A DNA stretch of 64,000 bases from Roseiarcus sp963780825 (GTDB lineage Bacteria; Pseudomonadota; Alphaproteobacteria; Rhizobiales; Beijerinckiaceae). This document shows, in pieces, positions 17,063 to 26,368 of this stretch. Within the stretch, counting starts at the first letter, position 1; the number at the start of each line of letters is the position of its first letter. The stretch is taken from contig CAWADL010000024.1 of the NCBI GenBank assembly GCA_963780825.1, positions 372,001-436,000 on the forward strand. The letters run 5' to 3'. A model generated the notes under the pieces. That model saw only the letters and a list, made by a program, of their open reading frames with translations. It had not been told where the DNA came from and made no database searches. Position numbers and translations under genes: made by a program.

Positions 17063-17452
17063 ATGGCGCGCGTCACGGTCGAAGATTGCATTGATAAGAT
17101 CGACAATCGGTTCGAGCTCGTCCTGATGGCCAGCCACCGCGCCCGCGCCATCTCCTCAGGCGCGCCGATCCACGTCGGCCGCGACAATGACAAGAACCCA
17201 GTCGTCGCGTTGCGCGAAATAGCTGACGCGAAGCTTCATCCCAGCGATCTCAAGGAAGATCTCATCCATTCCCTGCAAAAGCAGGTCGAGGTCGACGAGC
17301 CCGAGGCAGAGGCCGCGCCGCCGCTGGCGCCGTCGGTTGCGAGCCTCGATCCTGGGGCGGAAGCGCAATTCGATCGCATGACCGAAGAAGACCTGTTGCG
17401 CGGGCTCGAGGGCATGGCGCCGCCGCCGGAGCCGGAAGACGACGGCGAATAA
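17063..17452 (+). CDS. rpoZ: RNA polymerase omega subunit
   Basis: Small RNA polymerase subunit that helps beta-prime fold and assemble. Starts MARVTVEDCIDKIDNRFELV, followed by ASHRARAISSG, the core omega fold. The acidic, proline-rich C-terminal extension (residues about 80-129) is the usual alphaproteobacterial form. A GAGGAG ribosome binding site precedes the ATG. A strong intrinsic terminator follows. The usual downstream partner spoT/rel is not here. Confidence 0.96.
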   Translation: MARVTVEDCIDKIDNRFELVLMASHRARAISSGAPIHVGRDNDKNPVVALREIADAKLHPSDLKEDLIHSLQKQVEVDEPEAEAAPPLAPSVASLDPGAEAQFDRMTEEDLLRGLEGMAPPPEPEDDGE

Positions 17453-17476
17453 GCTTCTAGGCCGTTAGCGTTTAGC

Positions 17477-17510
17477 GCCCGCCTCGCTGATCGCGAGGCG
17501 GGCTTTTGTT
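17477..17510 (+). terminator. Rho-independent terminator of rpoZ
   Basis: Perfect 11-base stem GCCCGCCTCGC / GCGAGGCGGGC with a five-base loop, followed by TTTTGTTTGG. Confidence 0.92.
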
Positions 17511-17714
17511 TGGCGTTTTTTCGACCTATCCACAATCTTCGCGCTGTTGCATGCATTTTCGCTATTCGGCGCGATGCATTTTGCTATGTTGCTTGTCGGA
17601 ATCACGCGTGCGTTGATTCGCGCAGTCGCGCAGTAGCCCCGGCGGAATTGGGCTTCCCGACCGCGGCGCACGATGTTTTTTCGAGCGTAAGTATTTGATG
17701 TTGGGGGCCGAGCT

Positions 17715-18296
17715 TTGAGCGATGACAACGACGAAGCGCCTACGGGAACAGCGCTAGAGACGGCGCTTGGGTCGCAGACAGAGCCCGGCGTTTCGTTGGT
17801 GGAGGTCGCCGGCCGCGTCAAGTGGTTCGACGTCGCCAAGGGTTACGGGTTCATCGTGCCCGACGACGGCGGCGGCGACGTCCTGATCCACGTCACGGTG
17901 CTGCGGCGGGACGGCTTCATGACGCTGACCGAGGGCGCACGCGTCGTTGCAGAGGCGCAGCGCCGCGATCGCGGCCTTCAGGTGCTAAAAGTTCTTTCCG
18001 TGGTCGCTGGAGACCCTCCGGTCGCGTCAGCCGAAGCGGCGAGGCCGCGCACTCTTGCCAAAGAGGTCGGCGCCTTCGAGATCGTGATCGTGAAATGGTT
18101 CAATCGTTCGCGCGGCTTCGGCTTCCTGACACGGGGCGAGGCCACCGAGGATATCTTCGTCCACATGGAGACGTTGCGGCGCTACGGCTTCATCGACCCG
18201 AAACCTGGCGACACGATGCTGGCGCGTTTCGGGCCGGGGCCGAAAGGTTTGCTTGCCGTCGAAGTGCGCCCGCTTGGTGGCCCGGTCACGCATTGA
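17715..18296 (+). CDS. Protein with two cold-shock domains
   Basis: Single-stranded nucleic-acid-binding protein with tandem CSDs. Domain 1 (about 32-95) has the RNP1-like KGYGFIVPDDGG and RNP2-like VLIHVTVL. Domain 2 (about 125-190) has RGFGFL and IFVHMETL. It starts at a TTG preceded by GGGGGCC. About 193 residues, as usual for alphaproteobacterial dual-CSD proteins (Caulobacter CspC/D type). The upstream 200 bases are AT-richer than their surroundings and presumably hold its promoter and leader. It is followed within five bases by the DUF192 gene, so the two are probably co-transcribed. Confidence 0.88.
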   Translation: MSDDNDEAPTGTALETALGSQTEPGVSLVEVAGRVKWFDVAKGYGFIVPDDGGGDVLIHVTVLRRDGFMTLTEGARVVAEAQRRDRGLQVLKVLSVVAGDPPVASAEAARPRTLAKEVGAFEIVIVKWFNRSRGFGFLTRGEATEDIFVHMETLRRYGFIDPKPGDTMLARFGPGPKGLLAVEVRPLGGPVTH

Positions 18297-18300
18297 TCCG

Positions 18301-18747
18301 ATGCGCAAGTTATTTGCAGCGGTTTGCGGCGTTTCGTTTCTCTTCGGCTTCGCAGCCTGGGCCGCGGCGCCGATCGAGAAACTGGATATCATCACAGCGA
18401 CCGGCGCGCATCATTACGAAGTAGAGATCGCCAACGACGAGCCTACGCGCGAACATGGTCTGATGGATCGTCATGAGATGGCGGCCGACCATGGCATGCT
18501 GTTCGAGTTTCCCGAGCGCGCGCCGGTAACCTTCTGGATGAAGGACACTTACATTCCGCTCGACATGATCTTCATTGACAGCGACGGCGCGGTGCGCGCC
18601 GTTGTTGAAAACGCAACGCCCCAATCAGAGTCGCTGATCCCATCGCATGTGGCCGTCGTCGGCGTGCTGGAGTTGAACGGCGGTCAGGCGAAGGCGATCA
18701 AGCTGAAGGTCGGCGACAAGGTGAAAGCGGCGTTCTTCGCTCATTAG
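18301..18747 (+). CDS. DUF192 family secreted protein
   Basis: A 148-residue exported protein. Signal peptide MRKLFAAVCGVSFLFGF ending AAWAAA. Core DUF192 motifs are REHGLMDR, MLFEFPERAPVTFWMKDTYI and PLDMIFID. Function unknown in the family. Its position immediately after a dual cold-shock gene is common in Hyphomicrobiales. It ends convergent with the TPR gene, with a family B palindrome between. Confidence 0.9.
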   Translation: MRKLFAAVCGVSFLFGFAAWAAAPIEKLDIITATGAHHYEVEIANDEPTREHGLMDRHEMAADHGMLFEFPERAPVTFWMKDTYIPLDMIFIDSDGAVRAVVENATPQSESLIPSHVAVVGVLELNGGQAKAIKLKVGDKVKAAFFAH

Positions 18748-18776
18748 AGCCAGTTGGAATCAGGTGAACGTACGCC

Positions 18777-18874
18777 TGTAGCCGCGATCTCCAGATCGCG
18801 GGCTCTCCGCGATCGGCTCTATATTTGGAGAGCTGCGATCTCACGACGACCGCGATCTTGAGATCGCGGCTACA
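18777..18874. repeat. Palindromic element, family B (variant with GATCTCCAGATC core)
   Basis: Left arm TGTAGCCGCGATCTCCAGAT, right arm CGATCTTGAGATCGCGGCTA. Fills a convergent junction. Confidence 0.88.
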
Positions 18875-18922
18875 ACGACCGCCGCTCGGTTCCACGAAAA
18901 ACGCAGACGGCTCTATCGTCGG

Positions 18923-20511
18923 TTACGCGCTCTCCAACCGCGCCCAAAACGCCTCAAGTATCCGTTGCACGAACGGGTTCTTGTGCGCGAGCGCGCTGTC
19001 CGGCGGCTCGGGATGCACGAACATCGTTGCGTTCGCCTCGAACAGCAGCGCGCGCCCATCGGCGAGAACCGCAAAATCGACGCCTGCGAAATCGAGATCA
19101 AGACGCTTCCCGACCTCCCCGATCGCTCGCCAGGCGCGTGCGCCAAGCGCCGCTTCCGGATTTTCGAGGAAATCCAGCTCCTCCTTGATCCACTCCGGCC
19201 GCGAGGCGGTGCCTGAACTCTGATAGTGGACCAACCAATCCCCGTGAATCGCCAGATGATAGGGATAGGGTTGACGATCCACGAAGAACACGCGGTATTT
19301 GCGATAAAGCCGTCCGCCGATCGGTAGTCGTGATAGGCCGTCAGATAATGAGCGCCCGCGCCGAGGCGATCGCCAATCTCGCTCGTCGGCAGTCGTTGCA
19401 GGTTTTCGCCGCCGTGCGAGCTGGTTGGACGCAACAACCAAAAGCGCTCCGGGGTAAGGTTGGTCAGCTCGCTGCCCCGCTGTATGAGCATTGTCTCGGG
19501 CGTGACGAGATCGGCGACGCCGGCGAACAGGCGCATCGCTTCCTGCCTCGCGGTGCGCGCGATTTTCTCCGGGGGATTGAGTACGGGGCGTCCGCAGCGC
19601 GCAAGAAATGCAGCCGCCTTTGCCGAGGTCGGCGCGGCGATGTCAGCGTCGGCGATCGCGTTGAACACGACGTCGAAATTTTGAGGATCGCCACCCGTCT
19701 CATCGGCGTAGCCGAGGAACCAGGTCAAACGATCATAACGTGTATGCGGAATCAAATAATGATCGGGCGAGTTGGCGCGAGCCGCGCTCGCGAGCGTCAG
19801 CACACGGCGGCGCGCGCCAGCGGCGCGAGTGACGATCAGCGGCGCAGCGCGATAGGCGCGCTCGCGATGCGCGTCCGCCTCCTCGTATCGGCCTTCGTGA
19901 TCGCAGATCACCGCCAGATTTTGGTGTGCGCCCTGCGCGTCTGGCGCCAGCGCCAACGCAGCCTCGGCGTGCGTGCGTGCGCGCGCGAATTGGCCGGCGC
20001 GTCCGAACAAGCCGCTCAGCGCGACCTGCGCTTCAACCAGGTTCGCATCGAGGTCAAGCGCACGCTGATAGCGCGCCGCCGCGTCGAAAGGACGATCGAG
20101 CGTTTCATAGAGGCGCCCAAGCCGCGCGTACAGGACGGGGCGAACGGGGTCTAACAACAGCGCCCGCTCGCACGCGGTGGCGGCAAGCGCCAGTTCGCCG
20201 AGCGCCTCCAGCGAAGAGGCGATGATGTCCCAGGTCGCTGCATCGTCGGCGCCGAGCGCCAGCGCCCTATCGGCGCGTTGGAACGCCTCCTCGGCGCGGC
20301 CGGTCTCGAGCAGCAGACGCGCCAGCCCCAAATGGGCGCCGATCGACGAAGGGTCGCTGAGCAACGCGGCTTCATAGAGGGCGATCGCTTCGCCCCGGCG
20401 CTGGAGGCGCTCCAGCGCCTGCGCCAGCTCCAAATGCGCCGGCGCGGAGCTCGGAAGCTCCCGCTCATGCGACCTCTGCGCCGCCCTGCGCTGTGAACTC
20501 GCTTTCGCCAT
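18923..20511 (-). CDS. TPR protein fused to an ATP-grasp-like domain; frameshifted
   Basis: A cytoplasmic protein of about 530 residues. The N-terminal two-fifths is a run of tetratricopeptide repeats (for example AHLGLARLLLETGRAEEAFQ, LYARLGRLYETLDRPFDAA, AHQNLAVICDHEGRYEEA). The second part resembles an ATP-grasp ligase, with RQPYPYHLAIHGDWLVHYQS, RLDLDFAGVDFAVL and the metal-binding ADGRALLFEANATMFVHP. One frameshift near 19325 separates TPR plus linker from the grasp core. The start MAKASSQRRAAQR was chosen because sequence further upstream looks non-coding. Comparable proteins are annotated as TPR/glutathione-synthase-like; the substrate is unknown. Confidence 0.75.
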
Positions 20512-20644
20512 CGCGACTCGACCCGCTCTCGGCGGCCAAAATGCGCTCTCACGCTTATGCCAAACTTGCCGCAGCTTCGAGCCCGCATTTGACCGGCGGG
20601 AAGTCGCCGCGCCACAATACGAGGCGCGCGTGTCGGAGGAATCT

Positions 20645-20971
20645 ATGAATGTCTGTCGCAGTGCGGCGCTGGTCGCGCTGATCGCCTTTCCCGCCGGGGC
20701 GGCCGAACGCACGCTCATTACCGATTCCACCGGCCACAACTGCACGATCAACCAGGATACGAGCCTCTATGTCGGCCCGGACCTCAAAGCGCGGGTGGCG
20801 ACCAAGCTCGCGGAGCAGACTGTCGTGCATGTGGTCGGGGGCAGGCAGTTCGGTCCTCACGTCGCCTATCCGAACACCGAGGACGAATTTGCCCGAACCT
20901 GGCTGCAGGTGCGCGCGCCGGACCGTAAGATGGGTTGGACCCCATCGGCCGTCATCACCTGCCCGGAATAA
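20645..20971 (+). CDS. Small secreted SH3-like domain protein
   Basis: A 108-residue protein with signal peptide MNVCRSAALVALIAF ending AGAAE. The mature part has DTSLYVGPDLKARVATKLAEQ, HVVGGR, a WLQV segment and MGWTPSAVITC, which resembles a bacterial SH3b fold. Two mature cysteines (HNCTINQ and ITCPE) could form a disulfide. GGAGGAATCT precedes the chosen ATG. It is divergent from the TPR gene and upstream of the ABC exporter. Confidence 0.68.
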   Translation: MNVCRSAALVALIAFPAGAAERTLITDSTGHNCTINQDTSLYVGPDLKARVATKLAEQTVVHVVGGRQFGPHVAYPNTEDEFARTWLQVRAPDRKMGWTPSAVITCPE

Positions 20972-21010
20972 ACTGCGTCAGGCCGCGCGCGAAACATCAC
21001 GGAGCTTTGG

Positions 21011-21763
21011 TTGACCGAGACCCCTTCGATCGAAGCGGTGCGCGCAGCGGCGCTCGTCAAGACGTTTGGCGACAAGCGCGCGCTCGACGGCGTCAGCTTC
21101 GCCGTGCCGCGCGGCCAGGTCTGCGGCCTGCTCGGGCCGAACGGCGCCGGCAAGACCACGTTGTTCCGGCTGCTGATGGGCATCCTGAAGGCGACCTCAG
21201 GCGCGCTGACGGTGGACGGGCTCGACGCGTTCGAGGCGCGCGTCGAGTTGAAGCGCCGCATCGGCTATCTGCCCGACGAGCCGGTGTTCTACGCCTATCT
21301 CACCGCGCGCGAGACGCTGCAACTCAGCGCCGCGATGCACGGCCTCGACGTCGCGGCGACGATGCGGCGCATCGAGCCTTTGGCGGAGCGGTTGCAGCTT
21401 GCGCGGCGAGATGGACAATTTCGCCGAGGAATTTTCGCGCGGCATGAAGAAGAAGCTCGGGCTGCTGCTGGCGCTGCTGCACGAACCCAAGCTGCTGATA
21501 CTCGACGAACCGACCAACGGGCTCGACGTCGAAGTCGACGCATCTGTTCTACGACATCGTGCGCGAGGCGGCGGCCAACGGCGCGACGGTGCTGTTCTCG
21601 ACGCATCTGATGGATCACGTCGCGCGGCTCTGCTCGCATGTTGTCGTCATCGGCCGCGGGCGTCTCATCACCGCCGGCGCGCTGGACGAGCTGCGCGACG
21701 CGCACGGCGGCACAGAACCTCGAGGACGTGTTCCTCGAGCTGACGCGAGGCGTCGAGGCATGA
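21011..21763 (+). CDS. ABC exporter ATP-binding subunit (NatA-like); frameshifted
   Basis: ATPase of an ABC-2 type exporter. Walker A is GPNGAGKTTL; the signature-like ARE-MDNFAEEFSRGMKKKLGL and Walker B LLILDEPTNGLD follow in a second frame, and STHLMDHVARLC lies in a third. Breaks lie near 21403, 21540 and 21710. The first is repaired by removing one G from GCGCGGCGAG. The end overlaps the permease start as ATGA. The substrate is unknown; the closest organisation is the NatAB-type transporter with a protease-fused permease. Confidence 0.82.
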
Positions 21764-24268
21764 GCACGCCCGGCCCGAGTTTCTGGCGGGTCGTGGGCGC
21801 GCTGCTCGTCGCTTCGCGGCGGCGGGCGGTCGGGCGGGGCCGGCGCGGTTTCCGCCTGAGCCGAAACCGCAAGGCGCTGGCCTTTGCGGCTTGGCCCGCG
21901 CTCGGCTTCCTGTTGGGTTGCCTGATCGGCGTGGCGTTCCACGTCGGCGTGGCGGTGGCGTTCTTCGCGGTCAACAACGCCGGCGCGCGCGCCGACGCTC
22001 AGGCGCACGGCGAGACCGTCGTCGATCACTGGTTCTACAAGCGGATCGATCTGAATGAGCAGCTGGCGAACCTTGACCCGAAAAGGCGCAAGGCCGCGAC
22101 CCGCGACGAGCAGAGCGCCGTTGGCGCGGAAGCATCGCATATTGTCCAACATCACGGCGGCGACCTGGGGCAAGTCGCCGGGGAGTTGCGCGCGAGGATC
22201 GACGCCCACGGTTCAGGGCTCGCCGACGAGGATACGCTCTGGCGCCGGCCGTTTGCGCTGCCCGATGCGCTGACGCTCGGCGTTTTTATCTGGTGGATGC
22301 TGGTGCTGCTTTGCCAGGGCGAGGGCGCGCAACTCGACGTCCCCATGACCCGGCATCCGATGTGGGAATGGTTGTTCAGCCATCCGGCGCCGCCTCAGCG
22401 ATCTTTTTCGCCGAAATGCTCGCGCCAATCGCCGCCAATCCGCTCTTCATCACCGCGCCGATCTTGCCGGGCGTGCTGTTCTGGCTGGCCTACGGCTGGC
22501 AGATCGGCATCGCCGGCGCCCTTCTCGTCGGCGTCCCCTTTGCGATCGCGCTCGCCTGCTAGGCAGAGCGCTCGAGATACGGATCGTGCTCGGCTTCGGC
22601 TCGCGCGTGCGCGGCGCTGTGCTGGGGCTGATGACCTGGTTCGGCTTCGCCTCGATGATGCTGACGTTGTTTCTCGCCTCGGCGCTATTCGACAATGCGG
22701 ACCCGGTCGCGCGGGCGCTGTCGCCGATCGCGGTCTTGCCCTGGCCGCGACGTCCGCGCTTTGCTGGGCTTCGATGCGAACGGCGATCTGGCCTTCTGGC
22801 GCGCGCTGGCGCTCGACATTCCCTTGGCGGTGGCCGTCACCGCCGCGGCCGTCTTCCTAAGCGTGCGCAGCGCGCGCCTCGGCCTTGCTGGTAGGTTTGC
22901 CACCGCGCCGGTCGCGCGAACCAGTTCCCCCGCGCGTTGGGGTAAGCGCCCGCTCTATCGCCGCGAATGGCTTTGGTTCACTCGCGACGGCAGCGCGATC
23001 GTGCAGGCGGTGTTCGTGCCGCTGTCGCTGGCGGCGATCCAGGCGTTCAACCTGCGGGGGCTGTTCTCGCACGCGCTGACCAGTTGGAACGGCCTCTGCG
23101 GCGCGGCGATCCTGTTCGGCACTTATTTCCTGTTGGTGCTCGGGCCGAAATCGCTGGCGTCCGAAGGTCAGGCGCTTTGGATCGCGCTGACCTGGCCGAA
23201 GGGGCTGGAAGACCTGTTGAAGACCAAGGCGCGGCTCTGGGCCTCGATCGCCAGCGTCATCGTGCTGCTGGCGCTGGTTGCGGCGGCTTGGCGCTTTCCT
23301 GGAGACGTTGGTTGGATCGCGCTGACCGGCGTGCTGTGGCTCGTCTTCTCCCGCTCGCTGGCCGAGAAGGTCGTCACGCTTGCGACAACCACGACGTCCT
23401 CCGGCGAGCCGCAGAAGATACCGATGGGGCTGCGCTGGGCGTCGACGCTGGGCTCGTTGTCGTTCGCCATCGGCATCATGGCGCAGCAATGGAGCCTCGC
23501 TGTTGCCGGCGTCGTCTATTCGACGCTGACCGCCGCGGCGATGTGGCAGAATTTCCGCTTTCGCCTGCCCTTCCTGTTCGATCCCTGGTCGGAGACCGCG
23601 CCGCCGCCGCCGACCCTGCTGAACGCGATGATCGCCATCAGCGTGATGGTCGAGGCCGCTTCGATGATCGCAGCGCTCGCCACGGCGGTGCTTGGAAGCG
23701 ACAACGCCGTGGTCATCATCGCGGCGTCCTACGGCGCTTGCGCGCTGATCGTTTGCACGTGCGTGGTGTATTTCCTGCGCTCGAAGAACGTGAGCCTCGC
23801 CGGCATCGTGCAATGGGGCGCGCCGGCCAAGCGCGGCCGCGACGGCGGCGTGGATTGTGGCCGGCCTCGCTGGCGGGCGTGGCCCTCGGCGGCCTCGCGC
23901 ATCTCTATCTCGCCGCGCTCGAGTGGTATCCCCCCGCGGCGGAGGCGCTGGCAAAGGAGCCGGGCGCGCGATGGACACCGTCCCGCATGCTCGCGCGGCT
24001 TATTTCGTGATGGCGGTCGTGTTCGCGCCGTTCGCGGAGGAGTTTTTGTTTCGCGGCTTGCTCTATCGCGCGCTCGATCGCGAATGGGGCGGCGTGCGCG
24101 CGGTCGCCGGCGCGGCGGCGTTCTTCGCGGTCTATCACCCGCTGCTGTCCTGGCCGCCGGTGTTCGCGCTCGGCGCGCATGAACGCGGTGCTGTTTCGCC
24201 GCAGCGGCACGCTGGCGTCGAGCGTGGCCGCGCATGTCGCTTACAACGCCGTGGTGCTGGGGTTTTGA
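21760..24268 (+). CDS. ABC-2 type permease fused to a CPBP intramembrane protease; frameshifted
   Basis: One long membrane protein of about 835 residues read across at least five frameshifts (near 22385, 22560, 22745, 23850, 24180). The N-terminal and middle parts are polytopic, with a large soluble insertion near residues 80-170. The C-terminal part carries the CPBP (CAAX/Abi) glutamate motif in FAPFAEEFLFRGLLYRAL (EExxxR), then AVYHPLLSWPP and the late helix AAHVAYNAVVLGF, consistent with active-site residues. Permease-CPBP fusions occur in NatB-like exporters. It is encoded in an overlapping pair with the ATPase. The number of breaks makes the exact sequence unreliable. Confidence 0.75.
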
Positions 24269-24296
24269 TAAAGGCGCCATCACGAGCGCGCCCGCT

Positions 24297-24393
24297 GTAG
24301 CCGCGATCTCCAGATCGCGTTCTCCCGGCGATCTGCTATTTGATTGGAGAACATCGATCTCACGACGACCGCGATCTGGAGATCGCGGCTACA
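24297..24393. repeat. Palindromic element, family B
   Basis: GTAGCCGCGATCTCCAGATC and CGCGATCTGGAGATCGCGGC arms. The second of its kind with the CTCCAGA core. Convergent junction. Confidence 0.88.
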
Positions 24394-24647
24394 GGACGTG
24401 TTCGGCTGTTTTCAACGCTTTACGCCGGTTAAGACGTCCTGTTTTGTGCTATTTCTGCATAAAAAAAGCATTCAAGTTTCCGAAATGCGTCGGTTTTCGC
24501 GAATCCTGCGGCTCCGCCCGTCGATTGCGGTCACGCCGATTGCGCTTTGGCGCGGAGGGAGAAAGCGTAGCTCGGTCGGTCAGGGGATGCTCGGCAATGG
24601 AAACAAGCGAGCTTAGCATAAATTCTGATATTTAGAAAGACGGTCCC
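24394..24647. other. AT-richer spacer between two palindromes
   Basis: Unique sequence, noticeably AT-richer than flanks, with a run of seven A residues. No convincing reading frame, RNA gene or terminator seen. It separates the convergent permease and cytochrome genes together with the elements on each side. Confidence 0.45.
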
Positions 24648-24726
24648 TCGGAGCGTCGGCGTCCAGGCCGACGAGGGCTCATCTCCAAGGCCGGCCGGAA
24701 GGTCGGCGTGGACGCCGACCCTCCGC
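24648..24726. repeat. Palindromic element, family A
   Basis: TCGGAGCGTCGGCGTCCAGG and GTCGGCGTGGACGCCGAC arms. Ends a dozen bases from the cytochrome stop. Confidence 0.85.
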
Positions 24727-24738
24727 GGGGACGCCGTT

Positions 24739-25630
24739 CTACCGCCCCGTCTTCAGATAGCGCGCGATCGCGGTGACATAGCCCTTCGGCAGATGGCCGA
24801 TATTGCCCACGACATCCGCCATCGCCGCCGGCGAGCACATCGCCGTCGGGCTTGAATGCCGGTCGAGAGCGCCGTCTCGACGTCGTCCTCCGACCATTTC
24901 TTCAGACCCGCTGGCGTGATGTTCGGGCGCCTTGCCCTTGCCGGTCGGCATCGGAGCGCCGGTCAGCGCTTGCGCGGCGATCGGGCCGCCGAGAAAATCG
25001 CGCGGCGTGTGGCACTCGCCGCAATGGCCGGCGCCGTGCGACGAGATAGCTGCCGTACTCGGCCGTATCGGCGGCCGTGACCGTCTCGGGCGGCGCGACG
25101 CGGGGCAGATAGAGCCATTTCCAGACGCCGATCGCGCGGCGGATGTTGTAGGGGAAGCGAGAAGGCGGCGGCGGCGCGCGGCCTTTCACCGGCGGCAGTC
25201 GTGCGCAAAAACGCCCAGAGGTCGCGAACGTCGGCGACCGCCATGTTGCGATAGGACGGATAGGGGAACGCCGGGTATTCGTGGCGACCTTCCGGGTCGA
25301 CGCCGTCGTAGATCGAGGCGGCGAAATCCTGCGCCGTCCACGCGCCCGATCCCGTCCTCGGGATCCGGCGAGATGTTTGGCGTGAAGATGGAGCCGAACG
25401 GCGTCTTCAGCTCCAGCGCCGCCGCCGAGCGTGCGTCGGATGCGTCCGGCTTGGCGTGGCAGGAGACGCAGCCGCCGGTGTAAAACACGATCTCGCCCGC
25501 CTTGGCGTCGCCGGGCTTGTCCATCTCACGTGCGACATCAGGGTCGAGGCGGCTCGCCGCGGTCAGGAACCAGAGCGCGACGGCGCCCAGCGAGCCCCAG
25601 CGCGACGACGAGCGCTGCGAGCGCTCTCAT
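24739..25630 (-). CDS. Diheme c-type cytochrome, exported; frameshifted
   Basis: About 290 residues with an N-terminal signal anchor (MRALAALVVALGLAG, then VALWFLTAASRLDPDV). Two heme attachment sites are visible, CVSCH near residue 48 and CGECH near 190 (in GAGHCGECHTPRDF), each with a later methionine or lysine ligand candidate. The region TPFGSIFTPNISPDPEDGIG is typical of cytochrome subunits of membrane dehydrogenases. Several frameshifts break it; one is repaired by deleting a G near 25360. Its start overlaps the end of the cytochrome c' gene. The electron donor is unknown. Confidence 0.8.
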
Positions 25631-26062
25631 CTCCTTTTCGCGATAGAGTCTCGTGGCAGCCGCCGCAATCCTTGAAGATCGGGCCGAAACCGGCCTTGAA
25701 GCGTCGCCTCGTCCTTGATCGAGGCCATCGCGGCTTTGGCGTCCTCGCCGAACTTGGCGAAGCGTGCTTCGAAATCGCTCTTGTTCTGCCAGATCGCCGG
25801 CAGCGCGTGGGTCTTGCCCTTGTCGCTGCCGGGCGGGAACAGCGCAGGCGCCTTTTCGGCCGTCTCGATGTAGGCCTTTAGCGCGGTCTGCACCGTCGCG
25901 AGATCGAATGGCGCCTGGCCCTTGAGGATCGGCGACCACCGGTTTGGTGGTATCGCCGTTGGCGTCCATCAGCGCCTTTCGCGCCTTGATTGGATCGTCG
26001 TCGGCGAAACTGGCGCCGATACAGGCCAGGATGATCGCGCCCGTCAGAATCGTAAGTCGCAT
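25627..26062 (-). CDS. Cytochrome c' family protein; frameshifted
   Basis: Exported protein with signal peptide MRLTILTGAIILACIGAS, then an about 120-residue four-helix-bundle sequence (KARKALMDANGDTTKP, FDLATVQTALKAYIETA, PAIWQNKSDFEARFAKFGEDA) ending with one heme motif CGGCH, the layout of class II cytochromes c'. Such proteins bind NO or transfer electrons in the periplasm. Breaks near 25930 and 25690. The stop forms an ATGA overlap with the diheme cytochrome, so they form one operon. Confidence 0.82.
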
Positions 26063-26368
26063 ACCGCCGTCCTTCTCGTTTCCGCCGGCGGGCGTTGAAA
26101 AGGTCCGCCGCAAGTTTTCTACGTCTCATGCGTACATGAGGATGACGCTACGGCGCAACGGGCTGACTGCGGAGGCGGCGCCCAAATTTGCCTACCGCCA
26201 TCCGCATCACGCGCGGTTGTGCCAAGCAGGTTGCTAACACGCGAGGACGGAAATTATTCAACGGGTACGGCGCCCAGGCTTTTTGGAGCTCGGGCGCCGA
26301 ATGTTGTTGTCAGGCGTGCTTGAGAGCGAGGGGCTGGCGATCCGCGTTACGACCTCTCAACTCGACCT
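26063..26368. other. Intergenic stretch with an inverted repeat
   Basis: Contains the promoter side of the cytochrome operon and the 3' side of the serine hydrolase gene. An inverted repeat CGGCGCCC / GGGCGCCG lies at 26268-26299 and could be a processing or termination hairpin, but no T-run follows on either strand. Otherwise nothing supported. Confidence 0.45.

Noticed and set aside
24344..24616. A 90-codon plus-strand frame between the exporter and cytochrome genes
   Set aside because: Starts inside a palindrome, with no domain or leader features.
26268..26299. Intrinsic terminator after the serine hydrolase gene
   Set aside because: An inverted repeat is present but no T-run follows on the minus strand, and its loop is long.
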